The position numbers and the translations under genes are program-made. The notes under the pieces were generated by a model that was not told where the DNA came from, made no database searches, and saw only the letters and a program-made list of their open reading frames with translations. Of a stretch of DNA of 64,000 bases, positions 53,392 to 63,855 are shown piece by piece. Within the stretch, counting starts at the first letter, position 1; each line of letters opens with the position of its first letter. This stretch comes from Brachypalpus laphriformis (taxonomy: Eukaryota > Arthropoda > Insecta > Diptera > Syrphidae). The stretch spans positions 256,173,477 to 256,237,476 of the forward strand of contig OX246753.1 in the NCBI GenBank assembly GCA_945910035.1. The letters run 5' to 3'.

Positions 53392-56065
53392 AGTTCTGTA
53401 TTATTGAAAATATTGTTTTTCTTTAAATGTCTACTACCTACCTATAGAGTAACACAAACGACAGCATTGGTTCCACCCCCCTCGTAAGCTATCGCTCGTG
53501 CTCTCCCTACTCTATAGTATCCAGATGCCCAGGTGATACAATTTCTTACCAAAAGTAATCAGAGCACCAAAGAAAAAAAGGAAAATACAAAGAATAGAAT
53601 GAAAAGAATGAAGTGCCCTTAAAGCTCAAATCAGCCATACCTGGCTACGACTCAGTGGGCTGGAAATCCCCAGATAAGAGTTATGTTCACCTATAATGTC
53701 TCCATTTTCTTTCACTTTCACCCCCAAAATCAAATCCTCGGCCAATTGCCACCCAATTACAAATGCCCATCATAAAAAAATCTAGTGCCAACAGCTTAAT
53801 AACGCCATCAATCATGCATTCGTCTACATCTACACCTAACACCCGACCTGAGGAAGACCCCAAAAAACATCGACGCTAACGACTACAATTAATCTGACTC
53901 ATACCGATCCTAAACCACTTACACTAAGCCAGTCTGCCTTTGGTCAGATATGCAAAAAGGAAAAAGAAATCCAACACGCATACCTTACTCAATTAAAATT
54001 AATAACAACCCCATTGTCGGTTGGTATCGTCGTCAGACAAAACAAAAAGACCAACCAACCTTCATTGTCTGCACTCAGAATGTAAATGTAACTGGAAAAC
54101 TCTCCAAAAATTAACTTCCAAGTTAATTAATTAATTTGTCGCACTTATCATCCATGTCCAGTCAAAAATAAAAAAAAAAAATACAAAAAGGGTTTATAAG
54201 AAAAAAAACTAACTTTATCCGCACTTACATCATTCAGTACAGCATTCGAAATATGTATATTTCCTCCTCTCTCTCGTCGTCGTCGGTTGTGTTAAAAAAT
54301 AAAAAATAAAATGTTGGTAATCCACATGAAATGAGCACGGGGGTGGTGGGCTGCTCGCTCTCTGTCGTTACACACCCTCTCTGTCGGTCGTCCGGGGTTG
54401 CTTGTTGGTTTGCTCGGTGTAGTATGAGCCAAATGTATCTACGTGTGACGTTGTACTTTTTGCAGCCCTCTCACTGTAGTGTTTGCACTTTTTTTTTTTT
54501 TTTTTCCCCTTTTTTTATAATTTCACTCCCAAAGGAACTTACAGACACACACACTACTATGCACTGGGTTTAGGGGGTGGCACAGGGCATAGGGCACAGG
54601 CAGAAAAAAAAAAAAAAAACGCACCACAAAAAAATAGGTATATTATGAGAATGGCGTAAATAAGATTTTTGTTATTCAATTTATTCCACTTCACTTGAAG
54701 GCAGCAGCGGCGATTCACAACACCACACAGTGTCGTACAACACAAATCGATTGAAATTCTATACCTACTCCATACACGAGAAGTATACGAACGGAAATCT
54801 ATCTGCGTATCTGTGTTAAGATTGATTCGCGACCACAATTTCCATCTTCAATCATCAAAGCGAACGCGAAATTCAATTTGTGCTGAAAAAAGAAGAACTG
54901 ATGGTGAAGTAACCCCAAAATGAAAAACTTTTATCCACCCTCTCAGCCCCTTGTTTATTTATTTTTTATTTTTTGGATAAGAAAAAATAAACTTTTTTTT
55001 TGCAAAAGTAAAAGAAGAACCTTTTAGGGGGACGAATTTTAATTACACTCACTGTACACCACGGGCGATGGGGTTGTTAGACGCGCCTGAGATAACAATT
55101 AAGAAACGTTTTTTTCTTTGTTTGCTGAGAGCTCACTAATTTGTTTATAAAATAGAATTCCTATTCTAGACAGCGATACAACGTACAATCTGGCTACGGA
55201 GAGACTGCCCTTATCGAAACGCACTTTATCGCGACACTCGGTAGACTAAAAGAAGTTTGTGTGTGTTTCACTGGCTGTGAAAAGTTGTTGGTTGCCTTAC
55301 CCACCCAAATACGGAGTATACACGTACAAACAATGTATCTGCAAACGTGTACAACAAGCACTAGAGCCCGAGCCCGAGCCGAGATGCGATAGAATTTGCC
55401 TCAGCAGCAGACCAAGAGGGGTGGCGCAGGGAACAGTGTATGCGAAAAGCTTTCCACCCCCATAACATGAAAAAGCGCATACAGTTGTGCGCATGACGGT
55501 ATTTAGTTAGTCGTCGTCATCGTCACCGATGATGATGACTGCAAATTGAGGGGGTATAAAGTGGTTTGTGTTGTGATGAATACCTACCCCTGGGTGCATA
55601 AACAACATTTTTTTTTTCTTCTTTCGTATCGGCAATGGCAACACTGGGTGTTTGGTTGGTCGACGGCGACTGTAAAGAAGGCCACCCATTTGTGGCGAAA
55701 GCGTATTTAGTGCATAGAATTGATCCTATGGTTGGGTTCGATTGTCGTTATAAAAGAAAAGAAAACCAACAACAACACTCAACGATGACGTTCGAGCGGA
55801 AACATGAAGTAAACTGCAAAACAAAAAAGAAAGTCAGCGACAGTAGCGTAGAGTCAGCGTCATTTTTCGACCTTGGAGCGACGTGATGAATGGATAATGA
55901 GAGGCGGTTGAGCAATCAGTTCCGTTTGTTATCCGAATATGGCTTAGGAGTTAAAAAAAAGGGGAAATGCATACATTCATCCGTTTGGGGACCAGAGAAT
56001 GTGACCTAAATTTGAACCAAAGATGCAGAATTGGGTAAGATTCTTGTGAGGACAGCCTTATGCTT
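53392..56065. other. Non-repetitive island rich in homopolymer and simple tracts
   Basis: About 2.7 kb with no LINE motif. It holds long T and A runs (54489-54506, 54605-54620, 55609-55618), a CA run (54546-54556), CGTCGTCGTC-type triplets (54276-54288, 55510-55530) and more CpG-containing words than its neighbours. Several short frames exist (for example 55635-55886) but none looks like a protein. The texture resembles upstream or 5'-UTR/intron DNA of a regulated insect gene. That is an impression and not a demonstrated promoter. Confidence 0.4.
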
Positions 56066-56208
56066 TTAGCTTAGGTTAGGTTGAAGTGGCTTCCAGCTGA
56101 GAATCGCCAACAAACTTGGATCAACAATAGGGCCATTGTTATTCCACGTAGATCATAGCGGGATGCTTTTACTTTATCAAAGATTTAGTTTACTGTACCC
56201 AAGCCGTT
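56066..56208 (-). mobile_element. Probable LOA 3' end fragment
   Basis: On the minus strand it reads GITMALLLIQVCWRFSAGSH and FNLT, then the CCTAACCTAAGC end, similar to the LOA-a 3' terminus near 53290-53379. It is short and weakly conserved. It abuts the RTE-2 start. Confidence 0.4.
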
Positions 56209-59200
56209 GGTTGGTCAAACGGTAGTGCATGCGATCATATGAAAACACAAGCGTTTTCACTCACCTGAGGCCTACCAACTCCTACTCTCAACCTCCACGC
56301 GGTGACAGCCGGGTGCCTAGTACCTTAATCCAAGAAGTGGGTAACCAACCCCGTTTGGCGGATTCTTGGTGGCAGTAGATGAGAGAAAGGGGGAAGAGTG
56401 TTTTCCCACTAGGGCACTTATTCCTGTTCCAGGCGCCAGCGGACGAATTCCCTAGACGGAGTCAACGGTGGCGTCTATAGTTACAGTTAGGTTGAACTTA
56501 GTAAATACCTTGCGCGAGCTACTTCGACGTATTCGGATCACAGGTCGGTAAGGAATTTTCAATGTTGGTCAGGACATTGGAATAGAGATGGTGGCGGAGG
56601 AGCCCTTAATGGGCCAACGGCAGCGCTCATACTCCCGTAGTGGACTACTGGCACCGGTGTACCCGGCCCCTCGTTATAGGGGAATAATTAAGGAACTGAC
56701 CCTCCAGGTTGCGGGTTGTGCCGTGGGGGTAACTTCCCTGCCACGTAAAAAATCGATGGTTCCGAAACAACCAAAAGCCTCGGATAAGGATGACTCAACT
56801 AATGACGACCCCAGCAAACGAAATAAGGACAACGACCTTTGGATCTGTACGTGGAATGTTCTGTCCCTCTACAGACCACGTGCACCCGAACAACTAGCAG
56901 AAGCCCTAGACTGCTATAAAGCAGATATAACCGCCATTCAGGAAGTGCGATGGGATGGGCCGGGCAAAAAGAGGATGAAAAACTGTGACATCTACTACGG
57001 TGATTGCTAAGGCAACTTCGCTAACATGTGTTCATGCCCCCACGGACGAAAAGGACCCTGCCACCAAAGAGTGTTTCTTCGAACTCCGCGACAAAACATA
57101 CGAGCAATGTCCGAAATACGATTTCGCTGTGGAGCGAAATGTCACCATAGCAAGCACATGGTTTCCTCATGGTTTCCTCCATGTAACGATCAACCAAGTT
57201 GATCATATTGCGATCGACGCAAGGCATGCCTCCAGTATTCTGGATGTCCGGACCTTCCGAGCGACCAACATAGACTCGGACCAATACCTTGTTGTAGCCA
57301 AGGTACGAATGCGGATATCCCAATCTGAGCAACAAAGAACAATCACTGTGAGAAAATTTAACGTCGAAAAGCTACAATCGCAAGAGACCGGCAGACTCTT
57401 CGCTGAACGCGTATCTCTCAATCACTCCTATGCCACCAGCATCAAGTGCAGAAGACCAGTGACAGCGCTGCCAACATGCCATCAGAAACGCCGCGACTGA
57501 TGTGCTGGGTCTCGCTCGCCCACCACCGCGAAACCCCTGGTTTGACGAAGAATGCCGGCGAGTGCATGCAGCAAAACAAGAGGCATACAAAGCAGCGCTG
57601 CAAAGGAAGACGAGAGCTGCTCGTGAGCTCTACGAGCAAAAGAGACGGGAAGAACATCGGCTTCTCCATAAAAAGAAGAAAGAGCATGAGAAGAGCGCGT
57701 TCGAGAGTATCGAGAGTTTATACTCCAGGAACAATGTACGGAAGTCTTACCAAAAGGCAAAAAGAACGTATCAGAGGAGCAATACCCGTACAGAAACCTG
57801 TAGAGATGAAAATGGAAACCTCGTAGTAGAATCACAGTCGGTGCTGAGAATATGGAAAAACTACTTCTGCAGACTGTATAACGGCGACGAAGACCAACAT
57901 CCCGCTGTCAGGCAGAATGAACCATTCAACATAGACGATGATAGTCAAAATTTCCGTCCACCTGACCAAAACGAAGTGAGGATAGTAATATGCAAGCTAA
58001 AATCCAACAAGATTGCTGGATCTGACGGCTTACCGGCTGAACTTTTCAAGGCAGCTGGTGATGAATTGGTAGAGTGCATACACCAACTCATCTCTAAGAT
58101 TTGGTCAGACTAGTGTATGCCTGATGAATGGAAACTCAGCATCGTTTGCCCGATCCACAAGAAAGGAGAGCCCCTCAACTGCGCCAATTATAGAGGCATC
58201 AGTCCCCTCAACTTCACATATAATATCTTTTCTGCGATGTTGTGTGAACGCCTGAAATCTTTTGTCAACAGCCTGATTGGACCCTATTAGTGCGGTTTCA
58301 GGCCAGGAAAGTTCACCATCGATCAAATCTTCACACTTCGGCAGATCCTGGAGAAAACCCAAGAAGTCCAAATCGATACTCATGGTGAGTTTATCGATTT
58401 CAAGGCCGCCTGACAGCATCTGTAGAGAAGAGTTTAATAGAGCCATGTCTAGTTTTGACATCCCTGCCAAACTTGTCCGTCTGTGCAGGCTGACGATGGA
58501 GAACGCTCGCTGCTCCATCAAGGTCGGTAATGACCTCACCGAGACCTTTGATGTCAAAAACGGTTTTAGACAAGGTGTCGCGTGTCATGTGACTTCTATA
58601 ATATTGTACTTAAATGGACTGTGCGGAACTCAAGGGCCAACACCCGAGGCACAATCTATCACAAGTCTATACAACTGCTTGCATACGCCGACGATATTGA
58701 CATTATCGGAAGAACTCAGCGGGCTGTCACCGGCGCATTTGCAAGGATTGAGCCGGAAGCGGCCAAAATAGGTTTGGCGATAAGCGAGGGCAAAACCAAG
58801 TTTATGCTGTCAACTAGAAGGGAAAGCCAACACCGACAGATTGGACAAAACGTCACAGTGGGAAGCTATAACTTCGAGCATGTGAGGGACTTTGTCTACC
58901 ATGGCAGATCCTGTATAAGAGTCTGATCATCGCTATTCTGCTTTACGGCACTGAAACATGGACTTTATTAAAATATGATGAAGATATCCTTGGTCGGTTC
59001 GAGAGAGAAATTCTTCGTAAGATTTTCGGTCCCGTTTGCGTTGACGGGTTTTGGAGGAGAAGATTCAATCACGAACTATACAAGCTGTACCGCGATATCG
59101 ACCCAGTCAAAAACTGCGTATTGGACGTTTGAGATGGCTAGGATATGTAGAGCGAATGGACACCAACGCTCCGGCCCGCAAAGTCTTCGAATCTGACCGC

Positions 59201-59372
59201 GAGGGACGACGCAGTAGAGGGAATCATCGCCGTAGGTGGCGCGCACAAGTTCAAGGGGACCTCGACCAACTTGAGTGCGCAACTGGAGGCAATTAGCTAA
59301 AGACTGAGTTAAATGGAGAGGCTTGTTGATTGAGGCCCAGATTCACACCGAACTGTAGCGCCACCTAAGTAA
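56209..59372 (+). mobile_element. RTE-2 copy 2, internally deleted
   Basis: It is collinear with copy 1, sharing the 5' UTR (56209-56587), first frame (56588-57010, to DIYYGDC) and the 3' terminus GTAGCGCCACC plus AAGT-like tail (59356-59386). It lacks the region encoding the GDFDAK block of copy 1 (junction at about 57120). It carries stops at 58111-58113 and near 58290, a damaged A-box near 58390-58430, and a deletion of the RT thumb near 58905. It keeps AYADDIDIIG at about 58681-58710. It is dead as an autonomous element. Confidence 0.85.
57502..58113 (+). pseudogene. RTE-2 copy 2, linker and RT start frame
   Basis: It is 203 codons: GLARPPPRNPWFDEECRRVH, the Lys/Arg/Glu-rich linker (EEHRLLHKKKKEHEK), YSRNNVRKSYQKAKRTYQRS and the RT opening CKLKSNKIAGSDGLPAELF. 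It ends at a TAG where copy 1 has a Glu codon (IWSD-stop vs IWSEE). It is useful for alignment with copy 1 and has no independent function. Confidence 0.75.
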
Positions 59373-59392
59373 TCAAGTAAGTAAGTGATGAA

Positions 59393-59815
59393 ACTCACCT
59401 TACCAACCTTATCGTGAATCGGAAAAGAAACCTCTTGTAATAACGCTCAAAAATGAGAGATAAATACAGGGAGATCAAAATGTATCCTTCATTCTTGCTA
59501 TCCTTGTAGAAGTGCTTATTATACATACTACAATCCCCCGTATCACATACATTTTTGTGGTGACGAGGAAGAAGGCATATGAGAACCTTTCGGCGCCTGT
59601 ACTTCATGTACATACGAGTATATCTGAGGAAATGGCCTACTCCTCTTATGGGTAAGTTTTCATCGAACTAACTTGGCAAGAATCGGACTAATATTTTTAC
59701 CATAACTCCCCCATGAACTTCGACAGTGAGGAAGCTTCACCTAAGAAGCTGTGTGAATCCTTAAATCCATATATAGATTTAAAAAAAGAAGCGAAAAATG
59801 TATTCTATAGCAATA
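59393..59815. other. Interval between RTE-2 and the minus-strand gene
   Basis: About 420 AT-rich bases. No LINE motif is seen. It contains the region downstream of the poly-A signal of the 60744 gene. Confidence 0.4.
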
Positions 59816-59819
59816 TAAC

Positions 59820-59825
59820 TTTATT
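59820..59825 (-). terminator. Polyadenylation signal for the 60744 gene
   Basis: TTTATT on the plus strand is AATAAA on the minus strand, about 85 bases after the stop codon at 59911-59913. Confidence 0.55.
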
Positions 59826-59910
59826 TGTATGATAATGAAGGATGAATAATATAATGTTTGTACAGATCCTTGAATACTTTCGCTTCAAGTAAATTTTGAT
59901 TCATATCGAG

Positions 59911-60744
59911 CTATGTTCTTTCCACGTTCACAGGGCAATATCGGAACAAATTAGCATTGATGAGAGCTGGAGTATAGCTGGACGTCGAGCAGTTGAATGC
60001 GATATTCAAATCTTTAAGCACCTTTCGGTAGAAATCGTAATGGATTTTAATGCCGCGATGTTTCCTTTTGAAATCCTTGTAGAGGGACTCCTTCGTCAAT
60101 TTGTCTGGCATGTACCGAGTTCCTGGAAAATCACCATCCTTGTAGTGACTTGGTATAAGTGGATGAAATATCTCGATCTGCTCTGCAATCAGTGTTGTAA
60201 TCGATTTATTCCCTTTCTCCTTGGATTTGAACAATACGTCTTGAATCATCTTTGGCTTTAGTCTACTGAAGCCCAGGGTTGCCACAAAAAATTTGTTGCA
60301 CACCGGTATCGTTGCGTTATCCTTTGGTAGGTCATATGATATGGTCCTCCTTCTTGTGGAACATTTGGCAATTTTGACATATCTGGCAATGAAGGCTTCT
60401 TGTTCCTTCACTTTCATACTCCAGAAGTCCTCATTGACTTTGGTACGTTCACTTGGCTCGAAGGCTTGGTAACAATTCTTTTGACATTGCTTCTTGGTGC
60501 ATGGTGGCTTTACGGAATATCGACTTGTTGATGATTTTTGTTTGTTCATCTCTTCGGCAACTGACAATTCCGATCCTGATGGACTGGTTGTGTTTACCGT
60601 GGCGTCAAATCTGATTTCTGCATTCGCAGATCCATGTATGTTTCGTGCGGCTAGTTCTGGTTGATGTAAAGATATCCCATGTTTTTTCGCTGCAGGACTT
60701 GTAGCAAGCTGTGCTCGTGATCTCAGTAAAATCGTTGAACTCAT
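59911..60744 (-). CDS. Intronless gene, 277-residue protein with Cys motif
   Basis: One frame on the minus strand has a TATA/Inr promoter 96 bases upstream and an AATAAA downstream. Residues 1-75 are polar and low in structure. A C-x4-C-x3-C cluster lies at 82-91 (CTKKQCQKNC), followed by DFWSMKVKEQEAFIARYV (106-123), VCNKFFVATLGFS (148-160), HPLIPSHY (194-201) and IHYDFYRKVLKDLNIAF (234-250). This order resembles a large set of uncharacterised insect proteins, often multicopy and suspected to derive from transposases. They share the Cys cluster, an FW...F...V block and VCK-x-FFL-x-TLG, and are usually several hundred residues longer. Here the similarity stops near residue 250 and the frame ends, so the protein looks truncated. 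It has no signal peptide or membrane segment. Function is unknown. The promoter and intact frame argue for a real gene or a recent element. Confidence 0.65.
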   Translation of the reverse strand: MSSTILLRSRAQLATSPAAKKHGISLHQPELAARNIHGSANAEIRFDATVNTTSPSGSELSVAEEMNKQKSSTSRYSVKPPCTKKQCQKNCYQAFEPSERTKVNEDFWSMKVKEQEAFIARYVKIAKCSTRRRTISYDLPKDNATIPVCNKFFVATLGFSRLKPKMIQDVLFKSKEKGNKSITTLIAEQIEIFHPLIPSHYKDGDFPGTRYMPDKLTKESLYKDFKRKHRGIKIHYDFYRKVLKDLNIAFNCSTSSYTPALINANLFRYCPVNVERT

Positions 60745-60836
60745 ATCGCAAAACTTTGTAGATACTTCGTTTTAATGCTTAAGAAAAATTAAAATACTAA
60801 ATATTGTGCAACTGTAGACGCTGAAGATCAATGTAA

Positions 60837-60870
60837 GACTGATTCCTTAGTCTCGCGTTCGTCCTTTATA
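60837..60870 (-). promoter_or_regulatory. TATA box and TCAGTC initiator of the 60744 gene
   Basis: On the minus strand TATAAA (plus 60865-60870) is followed by TCAGTC (plus 60837-60842). The TATA T to initiator A distance is 30 bases. The layout matches that of the 9966 gene. The start site would be about 60840. Confidence 0.7.
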
Positions 60871-61945
60871 TTGCGTCGAGCAGGTAGATAACTTTTCAAG
60901 TGTGAAAGGGTATACCTAACCTTTCGCAATATTTACGGTTAAAGACCTTAAAATTGTGCAATAAACGAGCAATAGGTAATCCTTTTTTGAGGGCGTACCT
61001 ATGCTAATCACCCAAATTAATAAGTTTATTTTCAGGTACGCCTTCTTGTTATTTATATTGAGGCGAGTTTGCTTAGTGCAGTATTAGAGTGCAATCAAAT
61101 CATAAAACTGGTCTTTTGTCTTTATGGTATACCACAGATTAGCAAACACTTTTTCTAGCTTTTTCTACTTTTTCTACCTGCAGGGATATTGCAAGTCACT
61201 GCTTAACGTTATTCCTAAGTGATTAGTTTTGTTTTGTACTGTATTTGACAAGACGTCATCTGTAGTTGACAAGCACGTAGGCCTGGTCATCCATTAGCGA
61301 CCGAGTATCTAGCCAAGCTCTCTAAATCTGTTGATAGCCTTTGAAAAGCTGAGGAGATGCTCAAGGATGCCATCCTAATGCGGGCTTAAACCGGGTATTC
61401 ATGGATGAAATTTAAATCACTTTCATCTACCTCAAGATAACATTCACATATTTTTTTGTTTTTTTTAATAATTTGCGCGCACTCAAAGGGTTATGAATAC
61501 CTTTAATATGTTTACACACAGTGCGGGCGTTGGAAGGGATGGATAGAGAGAGAGAGAAAGAGAGAACGATTTTTTGGTGTAGTGGTTCTTGAAGGTGCAG
61601 TTGTTTATGCTTCAGCTATTCTCCGGGGGTGGCGTCCAGATAACTGGGGAGATTTTTGTTAATATTGTCACTGCTTCTGATTCACAGTACTTTTTTGGGA
61701 TGTTAGTTTAAGGAGATATTTCCAGTGACAAAACCCACTGAAGTTCTCATGTCACGACTATTTAGTCTGAGTAGGTACAATACTTGCTTACTTAATGGGC
61801 TTCAGACGCCGATGGAGTCTCTGCCTCAGACGCAGCATCTTTTCATCCTTATCGAACCCGGGCACGCTGCTTCGAGTTACGCAAACCAAGTTTTCTGGCA
61901 TCCGCGGTTACCCGATCTTTGAACTGGAGGTTCTGTGGTTTTCTT
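60871..61945. other. Interval with a GA microsatellite
   Basis: About 1.1 kb upstream of the 60744 gene. It includes a GAGA-type run at 61544-61566 and short T runs near 61450-61465. I see no coding pattern that I can support. The first 150 bases would include any proximal control elements of the gene. Confidence 0.45.
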
Positions 61946-62195
61946 CGTCTCAAACTATACGAGCTATACAGCGACATCGACTTAGTCGTAAGACTGTATA
62001 TTGGACATGTAGAGCGAATAGTAACCTAACGGGACGACGCAGTAGAGTGCCTGATCGGCATAGGTGATGCACACAAGTTCAACAAGTTCAAGGGGACCTC
62101 GACCAACTTGGAGGGCTCATTTGGAGGCAATTAACTAAAGACTGAGCTAAATGAAGAGGCTTGTTGGTTAAGACCCAGGTTCACCCCAAACTATA
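61946..62195 (+). mobile_element. RTE-2 C-terminal fragment
   Basis: It matches the RTE-2 3' coding end: an ELYSDIDLV-like block, GHVERI, GRRSR, then QVQGDLDQLGG and LTKDxAK in shifted frames, to near the GTAGCACC-like end. It is strongly eroded and has no tail repeat. Confidence 0.7.
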
Positions 62196-62465
62196 GCACC
62201 CAGATCGTGCGATTTGACCCCGTTAGACTTTTTCTTGCGGAGATTCCTTAAACTGCAGGTCTATGCCAATAAGCCACAAACGCCCGGTGTCCTCAATGTC
62301 AACATAACCCGGGCCATCGCTTAAATTCAGCCTGATCTATACGCCAGAGCTATCGAAAATTGGACCACTCGGATGCGCGCCACCCAGTGAAGTCGCTGCG
62401 GCCATTTGAACGATGTCATATTCCACACATCATGTCATTGATAGGTCTTTCAAATAAAACAAACT
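62196..62465 (+). mobile_element. Mariner-family transposase C-terminal remnant
   Basis: It reads SCDLTPLDFFLRRFLKLQVY and ANKPQTPGVLNVNITRAIA, then AIENWTTRMRATQ and CGHLNDVIFHTS. These are the third-Asp block and C-terminal tail of the same broad transposase family as 48064-48981. The catalytic Asp of the DLTPLDFF block is kept here. Only the last quarter is present. Confidence 0.7.
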
Positions 62466-62474
62466 ATTCGTTGG

Positions 62475-62868
62475 TATCTTACACACAATTTACTTTATTC
62501 AATTTAAGATCTACCCGCCCCTACTGGAAAACTCTACTCGTACATGCTTGCTTGGTTTGGATCGGACTTCGATGAAAATGCACTTAGTCCAGAAGTAGGT
62601 CCTTTGTACTGCCGAGATGTAAGGTGAGTAAGTCGTGGAAAAAGTTTTCCTTCGGGTTGGCCTTCCTAATGATGGCGAACGCTGGACAAGCGCATAGGAA
62701 GCGACTAATGGTCTCTTCTTCCTCTTCATTCCTACAGCTTCTGCTAAAATCGTTGTAGGGTATGCCTAGTCTTTGGGCATGTCTTCCTATGACGCAGCGT
62801 CCGGTGAGAACGTTTGCTATTTTGGAGAGGGTTCCTCCCTTTTGTTTCAGGGGTCCGATGGATGGCAC
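62475..62868 (-). mobile_element. LOA-type C-terminal fragment
   Basis: The minus frame starting 62868 reads SKIANVLTGRCVIGRHAQRL, then CRNEEEEETISRFLCACPAF (zinc motif) and FFHDLLTLHLGSTKD. It is close to, but distinct from, the LOA-a end (VFTGHCIIGQHAKRLGL). It is a 3' fragment lying between mariner and RTE-2 debris. Confidence 0.7.
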
Positions 62869-63040
62869 TATACGATCTGTACAGCGACATCGACGTTGTC
62901 AACAATTTGCGTATTATACTTTGGAGATGACTTGGAAAGGTAAATAGAAATTAGCTGTCCAACCCGCAGCGTCTTCGAATCTAACCTAAAGGGACGACAC
63001 AGTAGAAGGCCTTCTCGCCGTAGGTGGTGTGCATAAGTAC
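62869..63040 (+). mobile_element. RTE-2 C-terminal fragment
   Basis: A short stretch reads ALYDLYSDIDVVNNL, then PTRSVFESNLKG and SRRPSRRRWCA across shifts, matching the RTE-2 tail. It probably belongs with the debris at 61946-62195. Confidence 0.6.
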
Positions 63041-63244
63041 AAGAAGTGCATTATTATACGAGTATATAAACAGGTCTCCCAAAATATATCGGAAGATGCT
63101 ATGACTTTTGCAAATGGTGACAACTGTCAGTTTTGTTTTGACATTTGTGAGAATACAGAATACACGTCGACAAGCCATGGAATGCTTTACTCCTCAAGAT
63201 CACGAATACTTGTGACTATTTTTTTTATGGAATAATTCGTTAGT
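63041..63244. other. Short interval, nothing recognised
   Basis: About 200 AT-rich bases between RTE-2 debris and the mariner remnant. It may be an eroded 5' part of the latter. Confidence 0.4.
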
Positions 63245-63855
63245 GATTTTGGTGCAACGTGAATTTCGGCGCAGATTTCCCGGCTATCCTACGGATACGT
63301 AAACAAACGAAATCTGTCTTCTGGGGCACTGAGAATCCATACACGAAGAGCCATTACTTCCACTCAAAGTCACTGCGTGGTGCGCTATTTGCTGATGAGC
63401 GATATAGAACCATAATCAACGAGCTTTTATTGTCGCAGATTGATGAATTCGGACTGGAGGACATGTGGTTCCAATAGGACGGTGCACCCGCACACACAGC
63501 TGGCGCAATAATGGACATTTTGAAGGATGCGTTTCCGGGTCGGTTAATGTCTTGTTTTGGCGATTTGCACTGGCCGGCAAGATCGCCCGATTTGACGGCT
63601 CCAGACTTCTTTCTTTTGGGTTTTTTTGAAGTCACGGGTCTATGAGAACAAGCCACAGACCCTGGAAGTTCTCAAAGAGAATATCCAACAATAGTGCGAG
63701 AACTTATTGCCCGAAGTTCCCGCTAAAACGATTGAAAGTGCGGTAAAAAGAGCCCAAATGGTCATCTGCAATGGCGGCGTCCACTTGACCGATATCATCT
63801 CTTCGAGAAGTAATGGAAAAAGACTTAATGGTCCAAATAAACATTAAAAAAAAAA
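63245..63855 (+). pseudogene. Mariner-family transposase remnant
   Basis: It reads SVFWGTENPYTKSHYFHSKS, ALFADERYRTIINELLLSQI and GLEDMWFQ-stop-DGAPAHTAGAIMDILK, then GDLHWPARSPDLTAPDFFLL, a shift, and a C-terminal tail with VKRAQMVICNGGVHLTDII. Second and third catalytic Asp are both present with 36 residues between them. The first Asp region is deleted and a TAG sits directly before the second Asp, so it is inactive. It shares its layout with the copy at 48064-48981. Confidence 0.75.

Noticed and set aside
55635..55886. 83-codon frame as a gene
   Set aside because: Low-complexity Lys/Gln content and no family resemblance. It could be an exon but there is no splice evidence.
62196..62465. 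A second copy of the 48064 transposon with intact ends
   Set aside because: Only the last quarter of the ORF is present and no inverted repeats were found.
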